From positions 2,852,001-2,916,000 of the forward strand of contig NZ_CP072110.1 of assembly GCF_017638545.1 (NCBI RefSeq): 64,000 nucleotides of DNA, given 5' to 3'. This document shows, piece by piece, positions 45,662-54,470 of this stretch; within the stretch, counting starts at the first letter, position 1; every line of letters begins with the position of its first letter. Made by a program: the position numbers and the translations under genes. This stretch comes from Psychrosphaera ytuae (GTDB taxonomy: Bacteria > Pseudomonadota > Gammaproteobacteria > Enterobacterales > Alteromonadaceae). The notes beneath the pieces are model-generated. The model saw nothing but the letters and a program-made list of their open reading frames with translations. It ran no database searches and was not told the DNA's origin.

Positions 45662-47164
45662 ATGGAATTTAGTGTAAAAAGCGGCAGTCCAGAAAAGCAG
45701 CGAAGTGCTTGTATTGTAGTAGGTGTTTACGAACCTCGTCGTCTTTCTCCGATCGCAGAACAATTAGATCAAATCAGTGAAGGTTATATCAGTAACCTTC
45801 TTCGTCGCGGCGACCTAGAGGGGAAGCCGGGCCAAACTTTATTACTTCATCACGTACCAAACGTATTGAGCGAGCGCGTATTGTTGGTAGGTTGCGGTAA
45901 AGAACGCGAACTAAACGAGCGTCAGTATCGTCAAATCATCAAAAAAACCATTGATACCCTTAACGAAACGGGCTCGATGGAATCGGTATGTTTCTTAACT
46001 GAAATGCACGTTAAAGGTCGTGATACGTACTGGAAGGTGCGTCAAGCCGTTGAAGCAACAATGGACAGCTTGTACAGCTTTAACCAGCTTAAAAGTAAAA
46101 AAGACGAAGCACGTCGCCCACTTCGCAAAATGGTATTTAACGTGCCAACGCGTCGTGAATTACCACTTGGCGAAAGCGCAATTGAGCACAGTTTAGCTAT
46201 TTCAAATGGTTCAAAAATGTGTCGCGACGTGGCTAATATGCCACCGAACATTTGTAATCCAGCTTACTTAGCTGACCAGGGTAAGTTGTTAGAAGAGTTT
46301 GATAACGTATCAGTCAGTGTTGTAGATGAAGCACAAATGGCTGAGTTAGGTATGAACTCTTACCTAGCAGTTGGTCGTGGCAGCGACAATGAATCAATGA
46401 TGACCATCATTGACTACAAGGGCGGCAAAGAAGGTGAAGCGCCTATCGTACTAGTGGGTAAAGGCCTTACGTTCGACTCTGGTGGTATTTCTATCAAGCC
46501 GTCTGCACAAATGGACGAAATGAAGTACGACATGGGTGGTGCGGCTGGCGTACTAGGTACTATGCGTGCCGTTGTTGAGTTGGGCTTACCTGTAAACGTT
46601 ATCGGTGTGTTAGCAGGCTGTGAAAACATGCCAGGTAGTAAAGCTTACCGCCCAGGTGATGTGTTGACGACTATGTCAGGTAAAACAGTCGAAGTTCTAA
46701 ACACTGACGCTGAAGGTCGTTTAGTACTGTGTGATGCATTGACGTACGTTGAGCGTTTTGATCCAGAGTTGGTCGTAGACGTAGCAACTCTAACCGGAGC
46801 GTGTGTAATTGCATTAGGTAAGCATGCGTCTGGCTTGATGAGTAGCCACAACCCACTTGCTCACGAGCTTTTAAATGCCTCTGAGCAATCAGGCGACCGC
46901 GCATGGCGTTTGCCATTGTGGGATGAGTATCAAGATCAGTTAGATAGTCCTTTTGCAGACTTTTCTAACCTTGGCGGTCGAGATGCTGGTACAATTACCG
47001 CAGCGTGTTTCTTGTCTCGATTCACTAAGAAATACAACTGGGCTCACCTAGACGTAGCCGGTACTGCTTGGCAAAGCGGTGCAAACAAAGGGGCAACAGG
47101 TCGTCCTGTGCCAATGCTGACTCAGTTCTTAATGAACCGAGCTGGTGTAGGTGTTGAGCATTAA
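45662..47164 (+). CDS. pepA: Leucyl aminopeptidase PepA
   Basis: A 500-residue M17 metallo-aminopeptidase. The catalytic C-terminal domain has GKGLTFDSGGISIKP, the MKYDMGGAAGV metal site and the NTDAEGRLVL signature. The N-terminal domain (~1-170) is the macro-like domain which in E. coli also binds DNA at carAB and in Xer recombination. GGAGAG precedes ATG 45662. It heads the conserved pepA-holC-valS cluster. Confidence 0.96.
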   Translation: MEFSVKSGSPEKQRSACIVVGVYEPRRLSPIAEQLDQISEGYISNLLRRGDLEGKPGQTLLLHHVPNVLSERVLLVGCGKERELNERQYRQIIKKTIDTLNETGSMESVCFLTEMHVKGRDTYWKVRQAVEATMDSLYSFNQLKSKKDEARRPLRKMVFNVPTRRELPLGESAIEHSLAISNGSKMCRDVANMPPNICNPAYLADQGKLLEEFDNVSVSVVDEAQMAELGMNSYLAVGRGSDNESMMTIIDYKGGKEGEAPIVLVGKGLTFDSGGISIKPSAQMDEMKYDMGGAAGVLGTMRAVVELGLPVNVIGVLAGCENMPGSKAYRPGDVLTTMSGKTVEVLNTDAEGRLVLCDALTYVERFDPELVVDVATLTGACVIALGKHASGLMSSHNPLAHELLNASEQSGDRAWRLPLWDEYQDQLDSPFADFSNLGGRDAGTITAACFLSRFTKKYNWAHLDVAGTAWQSGANKGATGRPVPMLTQFLMNRAGVGVEH

Positions 47165-47220
47165 TGCTCGGCACCTTGCCTATTAAGTATTGTTAAAACA
47201 ATTAAATTAGTTGGTCCGTT

Positions 47221-47694
47221 ATGAACGTTATTTTTTGGTTATTGTCAGAGCAACACACTTTGCCTAAGACAGCGACCGAGCACGAGGTAAAATCTCATTG
47301 GCATTATGCCTGTGTTCTAACGGCCGACTTATATCGACAGCACAAAAAAGTGCTGTTAGGCGTCGAAGACCAAGACCACGCTCATCAAATTGATGAGTGG
47401 TTGTGGCAATTTCAAGCAAACCGCTTTATTCCACATAATTTACCGGGCGAGGGGCCACATTATGGCACACCGGTAGAGATCAATTGGCAGCCGAGTCCAC
47501 AACGACGCCAGTGTTTTGTAAACACGTGCGAGCGAGTACCTGAGTACTTAAAGCAGTTAAAAGGAATAACCGAATGGCACGACTTTGTGCCACATGATGA
47601 GGCCGGTAAGGCCGCAGCACGAGAGCGATACAAAGCCCTTAAACAAGCGGGTTATGAAATCACAACCCAGCCAATTCCAGACTCAATCGTTTAA
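47221..47694 (+). CDS. holC: DNA polymerase III chi subunit HolC
   Basis: A 157-residue clamp-loader accessory that links the replisome to SSB. The VIFWLLSEQ start, the HYACVLTADLYRQHKKVLLGVEDQDHAHQIDEWLWQF core (seen in parts) and FIPHNLPGEGP fit the family. Its position between pepA and valS is the standard one. The 56-base gap after pepA suggests co-transcription. Confidence 0.93.
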   Translation: MNVIFWLLSEQHTLPKTATEHEVKSHWHYACVLTADLYRQHKKVLLGVEDQDHAHQIDEWLWQFQANRFIPHNLPGEGPHYGTPVEINWQPSPQRRQCFVNTCERVPEYLKQLKGITEWHDFVPHDEAGKAAARERYKALKQAGYEITTQPIPDSIV

Positions 47695-47727
47695 ACGAAT
47701 TCAACATTTTTCAAGGCTATTATCATC

Positions 47728-50598
47728 ATGGATAAAACCTATAATCCTAGCGACATAGAACAATCTTTATACCAAGACTGGGAAAACAAAGGCTATTTTA
47801 AGCCAAGTGGAAAAGGCGATAGCTACAGCATCGTAATTCCACCGCCAAACGTAACGGGTAGTCTACACATGGGGCACGCGTTCCAACACACCATCATGGA
47901 TGCATTGACGCGCTACAAGCGCATGGATGGTTTTAACTCTTTATGGCAAGTGGGTACTGACCACGCTGGTATTGCAACACAAATGGTTGTAGAGCGTAAG
48001 CTAGCAGCTGAAAACCAACCATCACGCACCGAAATGGGTCGTGAAGCGTTTATCGACAAAGTATGGGAATGGAAAAACGAATCTGGCGGTACTATTACGT
48101 CGCAAATGCGTCGTTTAGGGAACTCGGTAGACTGGGACCGTGAGCGTTTTACCATGGACCCTGGCCTGTCAAAAGCGGTTGAGAAAGTGTTTGTTGATTT
48201 ATACAACGACGACTTAATTTATCGCGGTAAGCGTTTGGTTAACTGGGATCCTAAGTTACAGACAGCTATCTCAGATTTAGAAGTAGAAAACAAAGACAAA
48301 AAAGGCCACATGTGGCACTTCCGTTATCCATTAGCGGATGGTCAAAAGACGGCTGACGGCAAAGACTACTTAGTGGTAGCAACCACTCGCCCAGAGACTT
48401 TATTAGGTGATACTGCGGTTGCAGTTAACCCTGAAGACGAGCGTTACAAAGACCTTATCGGCAAATACGTCATGTTGCCGTTGGTTAATCGTCGTATTCC
48501 AATTGTTGGCGACGAACACGCTGACATGGAAAAAGGCACTGGCTGTGTAAAGATCACTCCTGCGCATGATTTCAATGACTACGAAGTAGGTAAGCGCAAT
48601 CAGTTGCCAATGATCAATGTACTAGACTTCACTGGCCACATTCGCAATGAAGCGGAAGTGTTTAACACCAACGGTGAAGTGAGCGATGTGTATGGTGCAG
48701 AGTTACCAACTGAATTCCAAGGTTTAGAGCGTTTTGCTGCACGTAAGGCGACGGTAGCGGCAATGGAAGACTTAGGTCTTCTAGACGAAATCAAAGAACA
48801 TGACTTAACTGTTCCTTATGGTGACCGAGGCGGCGTAGTAATCGAACCTATGCTAACGGACCAATGGTATGTTCGTGTTGAGCCGATGGCTAAAGTAGCG
48901 ACCGAAGCAGTTCAAAACGGCGACATCGAGTTTGTTCCTAAACAATACGAAAACATGTACTTCGCGTGGATGCGTGACTTACAAGACTGGTGTATCTCTC
49001 GTCAATTGTGGTGGGGTCACCGTATTCCGGCATGGTATGACGAATCTGGCAAAGTATACGTTGGCGCAAGTGAAGCTGCTGTTCGTCAAGAACACGGTTT
49101 AGGCGATGATGTTGTATTACGTCAAGACGATGATGTTTTAGATACTTGGTTCTCTTCTGCGCTTTGGACCTTCTCTACAATGGGTTGGCCAGACAACTTA
49201 GAAGATCTTAAGACCTTCCACCCAACGGATGTGTTGGTGACGGGTTTTGACATTATCTTTTTCTGGGTTGCGCGTATGATCATGATGACCATGCACTTCA
49301 TCAAAGACGAAGACGGCAAGCCTCAAGTACCATTTAAGACGGTTTATGTAACTGGTCTTATTCGTGACGAAAACGGCGACAAAATGTCTAAATCAAAGGG
49401 TAACGTTATCGACCCTCTAGACATTATTGATGGTATCGGTCTTGAAGAGTTAGTGACGAAGCGCACGAGCAACATGATGCAAGATAAGATCGCCGCTAAG
49501 ATTGAAAAGAGTACTCGCAAGCAGTTCCCTGAGGGCATGGCACAAAGCGGTACTGACGCATTGCGTTTCACACTTGCAGCATTAGCGTCGACAGGTCGTG
49601 ACATCAGCTGGGACATGAAACGTCTTGAGGGTTACCGCAACTTCTGTAACAAGTTATGGAATGCGAGTCGTTATGTATTAATGAATACGGAAGAGCACGA
49701 TTGTGGTCGTGAGCTAGCGATAGATAGCCCTGAGTTAGAATTCTCATTAGCCGATCGTTGGATTCGCAGCCAACTTCAACAAACGGTCGAAACGGTACGT
49801 GGTCACTTAGACGCTTATCGCTTTGACTTAGCTTCGAGTGCGATGTACGAGTTCACTTGGAACCAATTCTGTGACTGGTACTTAGAATTAACCAAGCCGG
49901 TAATTTTCAAAGGTACAGAAGCACAGCAACGTGCAACGCGTAAAACCTTGGTTGACGTGCTTGAGACTCTACTTCGCTTGATGCACCCAATCATGCCATT
50001 TATCACTGAGACAATTTGGCAACGTGTTGTTCCTCTGACAGCAACCGCGGACAACAAAGCAGACAGCATCATGCTGAGTGCGTTCCCGACGGTTGATCAA
50101 AGCCAAATCGACGAAAAAGCGATGGCGGACGTTGAGTGGTTAAAACAATTCATCGTTGTTGTTCGTAACATTCGCGGCGAAATGGACTTGTCTCCTAACA
50201 AGCCAATCGATGTGATCTTGCGTAACGTTTCTAGTGACGACCAACAGCGTCTCGATGAAAACAAAGCGTTTTTGATTTCACTTGCTAAGTTAGAAAGCAT
50301 CGAAGTTTTAGCTGAGGGCACCAAAGCGCCTGCATCTGCAAGCGGCCAGGTTGGAGCAATGGACGTGTTGATCCCTATGGCAGGTCTTATTGATAAAGAC
50401 GCAGAGCTTGCCCGTTTAAGTAAAGCGATTGAAAAGACTCAAGGTGAGTTAAAGCGCGTTACTGGCAAGTTGTCTAATCAAAAGTTTGTTGATAATGCAC
50501 CACAGCAAGTTCTTGAAAAAGAACAAGCTAAATTGGCTGATTACCAACAAACACTCGAGAAATTAGAGCAACAATACGCAGAGATTGAAGCAATCTAA
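47728..50598 (+). CDS. valS: Valyl-tRNA synthetase
   Basis: A 956-residue class I aminoacyl-tRNA synthetase. The HIGH motif is HMGH in PPPNVTGSLHMGHAF and the KMSKS loop is KMSKSKGNVIDP. The editing domain (TTRPETLLGDTAVAVNP) and the C-terminal coiled coil (last ~70 residues) are complete. Length matches E. coli ValS (951). It follows holC by 33 bases and ends at a clear terminator. Confidence 0.97.
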   Translation: MDKTYNPSDIEQSLYQDWENKGYFKPSGKGDSYSIVIPPPNVTGSLHMGHAFQHTIMDALTRYKRMDGFNSLWQVGTDHAGIATQMVVERKLAAENQPSRTEMGREAFIDKVWEWKNESGGTITSQMRRLGNSVDWDRERFTMDPGLSKAVEKVFVDLYNDDLIYRGKRLVNWDPKLQTAISDLEVENKDKKGHMWHFRYPLADGQKTADGKDYLVVATTRPETLLGDTAVAVNPEDERYKDLIGKYVMLPLVNRRIPIVGDEHADMEKGTGCVKITPAHDFNDYEVGKRNQLPMINVLDFTGHIRNEAEVFNTNGEVSDVYGAELPTEFQGLERFAARKATVAAMEDLGLLDEIKEHDLTVPYGDRGGVVIEPMLTDQWYVRVEPMAKVATEAVQNGDIEFVPKQYENMYFAWMRDLQDWCISRQLWWGHRIPAWYDESGKVYVGASEAAVRQEHGLGDDVVLRQDDDVLDTWFSSALWTFSTMGWPDNLEDLKTFHPTDVLVTGFDIIFFWVARMIMMTMHFIKDEDGKPQVPFKTVYVTGLIRDENGDKMSKSKGNVIDPLDIIDGIGLEELVTKRTSNMMQDKIAAKIEKSTRKQFPEGMAQSGTDALRFTLAALASTGRDISWDMKRLEGYRNFCNKLWNASRYVLMNTEEHDCGRELAIDSPELEFSLADRWIRSQLQQTVETVRGHLDAYRFDLASSAMYEFTWNQFCDWYLELTKPVIFKGTEAQQRATRKTLVDVLETLLRLMHPIMPFITETIWQRVVPLTATADNKADSIMLSAFPTVDQSQIDEKAMADVEWLKQFIVVVRNIRGEMDLSPNKPIDVILRNVSSDDQQRLDENKAFLISLAKLESIEVLAEGTKAPASASGQVGAMDVLIPMAGLIDKDAELARLSKAIEKTQGELKRVTGKLSNQKFVDNAPQQVLEKEQAKLADYQQTLEKLEQQYAEIEAI

Positions 50599-50621
50599 CT
50601 CGTTGTTCACAGTCTGATTAG

Positions 50622-50648
50622 AAAGCCCGCTTTTAGCGGGCTTTTTTG
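50622..50648 (+). terminator. Terminator of the pepA-holC-valS cluster
   Basis: AAAGCCCGC and GCGGGCTTT pair around TTTTA and run into TTTTT. It lies 24 bases past the valS stop. Confidence 0.93.
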
Positions 50649-50705
50649 TTTCTGTTTAAAAATTGCTCCAAAAGATCTTGCCTTATCTATTGTTGTGAAT
50701 TATAA

Positions 50706-50726
50706 ATGATATCACTTTGATGTCAT
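50706..50726. promoter_or_regulatory. Imperfect inverted repeat upstream of the SPFH gene
   Basis: ATGATATCA and TGATGTCAT are inverted copies with one mismatch and a CTT spacer, about 60 bases before the SPFH start. It may be an operator, possibly for the ribbon-helix-helix protein encoded downstream. Confidence 0.3.
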
Positions 50727-50786
50727 TTTTGTTTTGGGTGGTTCAAAAGATGACAAGGAAATATTCACATGGCTTAGGAGTGAAAC

Positions 50787-51662
50787 ATGACAGAAATAAA
50801 ACAAAACAATACAACTGAGACAAAGGGGTTTTCTTTGTCAGGGTACTTGGTCGCTAGCGTGATCTTGATTGCTTCGCTATTGATTTTATTTAACTTACAA
50901 GGTCAAGCTAAGAGTGTAAAAGTACTCATGTTTTTCAGCTTGGTTTTGATTAACTTGTGTTGGGCTGGTTTTTTCATGGTCCAGCCAAAACAAGGCCGGG
51001 TTTTAACTTTGTTTGGCGCATATGTAGGTACTGTTAGAGAAATGGGTCTGCGTTGGACAATTCCGTTTTTCTTTAGAAAAAACATTTCACTACGTATTCG
51101 TAACTTTGAAAGCGGTCGACTAAAAGTCAATGACAACCAAGGTAATCCTATTGAAATTGCGACTGTAGTTGTTTGGTCTGTGTCTGATACGGCTAAAGCT
51201 GTATTTGAAGTTGACGATTACGAGAGTTACGTAAGTATTCAGTCAGAGGCTGCACTCAGAAACATGGCCACGTCGTATCCATATGACATTTATGAAGAAG
51301 GTGAAGTTGCCTTGCGTTCTCACCCGCAGTTAATTTCGGATGCTTTAACTAAAGAAGTACAGAGCAGGCTTGAAGAAGCGGGAGTCGTTGTTCACGAGGC
51401 ACGTATTAGTCATCTTGCATATGCCCAAGAAATTGCGAATGCGATGTTACAGCGCCAGCAAGCAACAGCAATTATCGCCGCCCGTGAAAAAATTGTAGAG
51501 GGCGCAGTCGGTATGGTCGACATGGCATTAGACCAACTATCTAGCAAAGGCATTGTCGAGCTTGATGAAGAGCGCAAAGCGGCGATGGTCAGTAATTTAC
51601 TAGTTGTGTTATGTGGAGACCAAAACACTCAGCCAATCGTGAACGCTGGCTCGTTATACTAG
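50787..51662 (+). CDS. SPFH/Band 7 domain membrane protein
   Basis: A 291-residue membrane-anchored scaffold-type protein. Two helices lie at ~20-40 and ~47-66. Then comes the SPFH domain (~70-235), with VQPKQGRVLTLFGAYVGTVREMGLRW, followed by a helical tail rich in Ala/Glu (ANAMLQRQQATAIIAAREKIVEGAVGMV). SPFH proteins form membrane rings and microdomains and often stabilise proteases. Next to it is a small ribbon-helix-helix protein, a pairing I have seen in other proteobacteria. AGGAG precedes ATG 50787. Confidence 0.92.
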   Translation: MTEIKQNNTTETKGFSLSGYLVASVILIASLLILFNLQGQAKSVKVLMFFSLVLINLCWAGFFMVQPKQGRVLTLFGAYVGTVREMGLRWTIPFFFRKNISLRIRNFESGRLKVNDNQGNPIEIATVVVWSVSDTAKAVFEVDDYESYVSIQSEAALRNMATSYPYDIYEEGEVALRSHPQLISDALTKEVQSRLEEAGVVVHEARISHLAYAQEIANAMLQRQQATAIIAAREKIVEGAVGMVDMALDQLSSKGIVELDEERKAAMVSNLLVVLCGDQNTQPIVNAGSLY

Positions 51663-51670
51663 TTTAACCG

Positions 51671-51708
51671 CGCGACTGAAGTGGTATCATAATAGCGTTT
51701 TAGTCGCG
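51671..51708. promoter_or_regulatory. Inverted repeat between SPFH and RHH genes
   Basis: CGCGACT (51671-51677) and AGTCGCG (51702-51708) are perfect inverted copies 24 bases apart. No T run follows, so it is a poor terminator and could be a paired operator site or an RNA hairpin. Confidence 0.35.
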
Positions 51709-51762
51709 TAATAAGTTATACATTAAGAAGTAAGTGACGCGCCAAATATCAGTAGGAATCCT

Positions 51763-51999
51763 GTGACTAAAAAGAAAAGCTTTCCATTACGCATAAACCC
51801 AGACGTACTTGCCGCTATGCAACGTTGGGCTGACGATGAACTTCGCAGTGTGAATGCACAAATCGAGTTTGTATTGCGACAAGCACTTGTTGATGCTGGT
51901 CGGGTCAAATTAACCCAAAAAGTGATCACTGAATTAACAGACGCTGATTCAAGTAATGAACCTAGTGAAGAAGCTAAAAGCGATAAATCTGAACAGTAA
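51763..51999 (+). CDS. Arc-type ribbon-helix-helix DNA-binding protein
   Basis: A 78-residue protein. The first 45 residues fit the Arc/MetJ fold: a short strand (SFPLRINPDVLAAM) and two helices (QRWADDELRSVNAQIEFVLRQAL). The C-terminal ~30 residues are acidic and probably disordered. Start is GTG 51763 with AGGA upstream. It lies 100 bases after the SPFH gene and may repress that pair. No toxin gene is adjacent, so it is not an obvious antitoxin. Confidence 0.82.
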   Translation: MTKKKSFPLRINPDVLAAMQRWADDELRSVNAQIEFVLRQALVDAGRVKLTQKVITELTDADSSNEPSEEAKSDKSEQ

Positions 52000-52107
52000 A
52001 TAAGATAAAACACAGGCTGGACAAGAGCAGTCAGATAAGAATTATAATGGTGTAGTCGGTACGCAAAGTTCCAGTCCAAACAAAAAGGATAAAGTGAGGA
52101 CAAACGC

Positions 52108-53532
52108 ATGACGTTAATCACCCCCAAATCAGAACCCCAAAAGACACAGACAAAGAAGACACAGACAAAAAAAACAATAATGAGATCGTACTCATTGTTT
52201 AAATCGATTGTCTTTGCTTGTATGACTACAGTGCTACTGACATTCAAAGTGGCGGCGGCACAACCGGATAGTTTACAAACACTGAGTCAGTATCTGGATG
52301 CCTTAGCTCAAAACGACAAAATCATAGCTTCTGTTGCGATTCGACAGCAGGGTAAGTTGGTTTACCACCACCAAGGCGGATTTGCTTCGGTTAACGATAA
52401 GATTGCGCTTAACAAGGACACTAAGTTTCAAGTTGGGTCTATTACTAAGGTTTATACTGCGGTAATGATCATGCAACTAGTCGAAGCGGGCAAAATTAGC
52501 TTAGAGCAGCCACTTTCTGATTTTTTACCTCAAATCAAAAACGCCAAAAAAATTACGATAAAGCAGTTACTTCAACACCGCTCAGGACTGTTTAATTTTA
52601 CCAATGAAAAACGATATGTGTTGTATATGGAGGAGCCACAAAGCAGGGAGCAAATGCTTAAAATTATTAACAGTTTTGATGTGGTGTTTGAGCCTGATGA
52701 AAAGTTTGAGTATTCCAACACCAACTACTTGTTGCTCGGATATATTATCGAAGATATTTATCAAACTTCATATGCCAAGGTATTACAAAACCAAATCGTT
52801 AAACCACTCAAACTGAGTAACACTTATTATGGTGATGCCATCGACCCAAGTCAAAATGAAGCGATGTCATATCGCTACCAAGGAAAATGGATCGAAGCAA
52901 CAAGATCCGATATGAGTATACCTCATGCTGCAGGTGCTATTGCGTCTACGCCCGCTGACGTTACGGCGTTTTTGTACGCTTTGTTTAACGACGAATTAAT
53001 CAGCTCTGCATCGGTTGAATTAATGCTTAATGATAGTGCTTATGGATTAGGTGTTATGCCTTATCCCATTAAAGGCACACTTGGGTACGGTCACAACGGT
53101 GGCATAGATGGATTTTTATCAAGTGCTATCCATTTTCCAAAAGAGCAGTTAACCGTCGCTATGACAGTAAGTGGGATTAATTACAGCCTTGAGGCCTTTC
53201 AAATGAGTGTACTTGATGCTGCCTTTGGCGAACGCGTTTCGATACCTAAGTTTGAAGCAGACACGACGGTGGCTCTCAGTCAACTCGATTTAGAACAATA
53301 TGCAGGCCTGTATAAAACTGAACAGCTTCCTCTCGACATCAATGTATTTGTCCAACAAGGGATCATAATGGCGCAAGCGACAGGTCAGGGAGCGTTTCCT
53401 TTGACACCTAAATCAAATACTAAGTTTGTGTTTGAGCCTGCCGGTATCGAGATGATATTTGATGTAAAACAAAATACCATGATATTGAACCAAGGTGGTG
53501 GTCAATTTACGTTTCAGAAACAGTCTGAGTGA
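52108..53532 (+). CDS. Beta-lactamase-fold serine hydrolase (class C / PBP4* type), exported
   Basis: A 474-residue protein of the serine beta-lactamase-like family. The SxxK motif is SITK in FQVGSITKVYTAV, the YxN motif is YSN in FEYSNTNYLLLG, and HNGG in GYGHNGGIDGF replaces KTG. A C-terminal domain (~370-474) resembles the lipocalin-like extension of such hydrolases. The N-terminus has 24 polar residues with a duplicated KTQTK unit before a normal signal sequence ending in KVAAA. An internal ATG at 52180 would start directly at that signal, but the good GAGG site precedes 52108. Substrate is unknown (peptidoglycan peptide, D-amino acid or ester). Confidence 0.88.
   Translation: MTLITPKSEPQKTQTKKTQTKKTIMRSYSLFKSIVFACMTTVLLTFKVAAAQPDSLQTLSQYLDALAQNDKIIASVAIRQQGKLVYHHQGGFASVNDKIALNKDTKFQVGSITKVYTAVMIMQLVEAGKISLEQPLSDFLPQIKNAKKITIKQLLQHRSGLFNFTNEKRYVLYMEEPQSREQMLKIINSFDVVFEPDEKFEYSNTNYLLLGYIIEDIYQTSYAKVLQNQIVKPLKLSNTYYGDAIDPSQNEAMSYRYQGKWIEATRSDMSIPHAAGAIASTPADVTAFLYALFNDELISSASVELMLNDSAYGLGVMPYPIKGTLGYGHNGGIDGFLSSAIHFPKEQLTVAMTVSGINYSLEAFQMSVLDAAFGERVSIPKFEADTTVALSQLDLEQYAGLYKTEQLPLDINVFVQQGIIMAQATGQGAFPLTPKSNTKFVFEPAGIEMIFDVKQNTMILNQGGGQFTFQKQSE
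52141..52170 (+). repeat. Two tandem 15-bp units in the hydrolase 5' end
   Basis: AAGACACAGACAAAG is followed directly by AAGACACAGACAAAA. The duplication is in frame and lies before the signal peptide. Confidence 0.85.
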
Positions 53533-53566
53533 CAAGTAAGAGACTGATGTATCGACAGTAAAGCTA

Positions 53567-53592
53567 AAAGCCTAACATTGTTGTTAGGCTTT
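53567..53592. terminator. Hairpin between convergent hydrolase and mazG genes
   Basis: AAAGCCTAACA and TGTTAGGCTTT pair perfectly around a four-base loop. It reaches into the last codons of mazG. Its plus-strand tail is TTTACTTT and its minus-strand tail is TTTTAGC, so either gene could use it. Confidence 0.7.
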
Positions 53593-54462
53593 ACTTTGAG
53601 CTTTTTTAACTTGTTGCCAGAGGGTTTCCATTTCATCAAGAGTCAGTTTTTCTAAACCACCCTGTTGTTCTGCAAGTGTTTCGACTTGACGAAAACGATG
53701 GCTAAACTTGTCATTTGCGTTGCGGACCACTTGTTCTGGGTTCAACCCAAGGTGACGACTGACATTGGTCAATGCAAAAAACAAATCACCGAGCTCCTCG
53801 GCAATGGCGTCTTGGTTTTGAGGTGCTGACGTTATGTTGGAGTTATTACTTTTGTAATCATTGCTTTCAGAGCGAGAACGTAGCTCCTCTTTTAACTCGG
53901 CAATTTCCTCTTCAACCTTATCCAATGCACCAATAACATCAGGCCAATCAAAACCAACATGGGCAGCGCGTTTTTGAATTTTGTAGGCGCGATTTAACGC
54001 TGGTAAAGCATTGGGGATGTCGTCCAATACTGAAGTTGCCTTACGCTCCGCACGCTCTTGTGCCTTGATCGCCTCCCAGTTGTATTTAATTTCACTCTCA
54101 TTCAAACACTCGTCACTGAGTGAGCCAAAAACATGGGGATGTCGACGAATGAGCTTATCTGCCATCGACTGGGCGATTTGTTCAAAATCAAATCTTTCTT
54201 GTTCTTTACCAAGTTGGGCATAAAACACAACTTGGAATAACAAGTCTCCGAGCTCTTTGGGCAACTCTGCAAAGTCTTCTTGCTCAATTGCTTCGGCTAC
54301 TTCGTATGCTTCTTCAAGGGTATGCGGAACTATGGTTTTGAAGGTTTGCTTTAGGTCCCAAGGGCATCCATTTTCCGGATCTCGCAACATCGACATTATG
54401 GTCAATAGTTTATCGACACCCGATTGACGCTCTAGAAGGTGCAGTTTTTGTTGCCAATTCAT
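53584..54462 (-). CDS. mazG: Nucleoside triphosphate pyrophosphohydrolase MazG
   Basis: A 292-residue enzyme hydrolysing NTPs to NMP and PPi; in E. coli it lowers ppGpp under starvation. Two MazG folds are seen: the first with GCPWDLKQTFKTIVPHTLEEAYEV and ELGDLLFQVVFYA, the second with EELGDLFFALTNVSRHLG. A Ser/Asn-rich insert (~200-215) makes it longer than E. coli MazG (263). It follows relA by eight bases, the usual gammaproteobacterial order. Confidence 0.95.
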   Translation of the reverse strand: MNWQQKLHLLERQSGVDKLLTIMSMLRDPENGCPWDLKQTFKTIVPHTLEEAYEVAEAIEQEDFAELPKELGDLLFQVVFYAQLGKEQERFDFEQIAQSMADKLIRRHPHVFGSLSDECLNESEIKYNWEAIKAQERAERKATSVLDDIPNALPALNRAYKIQKRAAHVGFDWPDVIGALDKVEEEIAELKEELRSRSESNDYKSNNSNITSAPQNQDAIAEELGDLFFALTNVSRHLGLNPEQVVRNANDKFSHRFRQVETLAEQQGGLEKLTLDEMETLWQQVKKAQSKA

Positions 54463-54470
54463 TACTCTTT

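Noticed and set aside
51763..51999. RHH protein as the antitoxin of a toxin-antitoxin pair
   Set aside because: No small toxin-like gene lies next to it; the neighbours are an SPFH protein and a large exported hydrolase.
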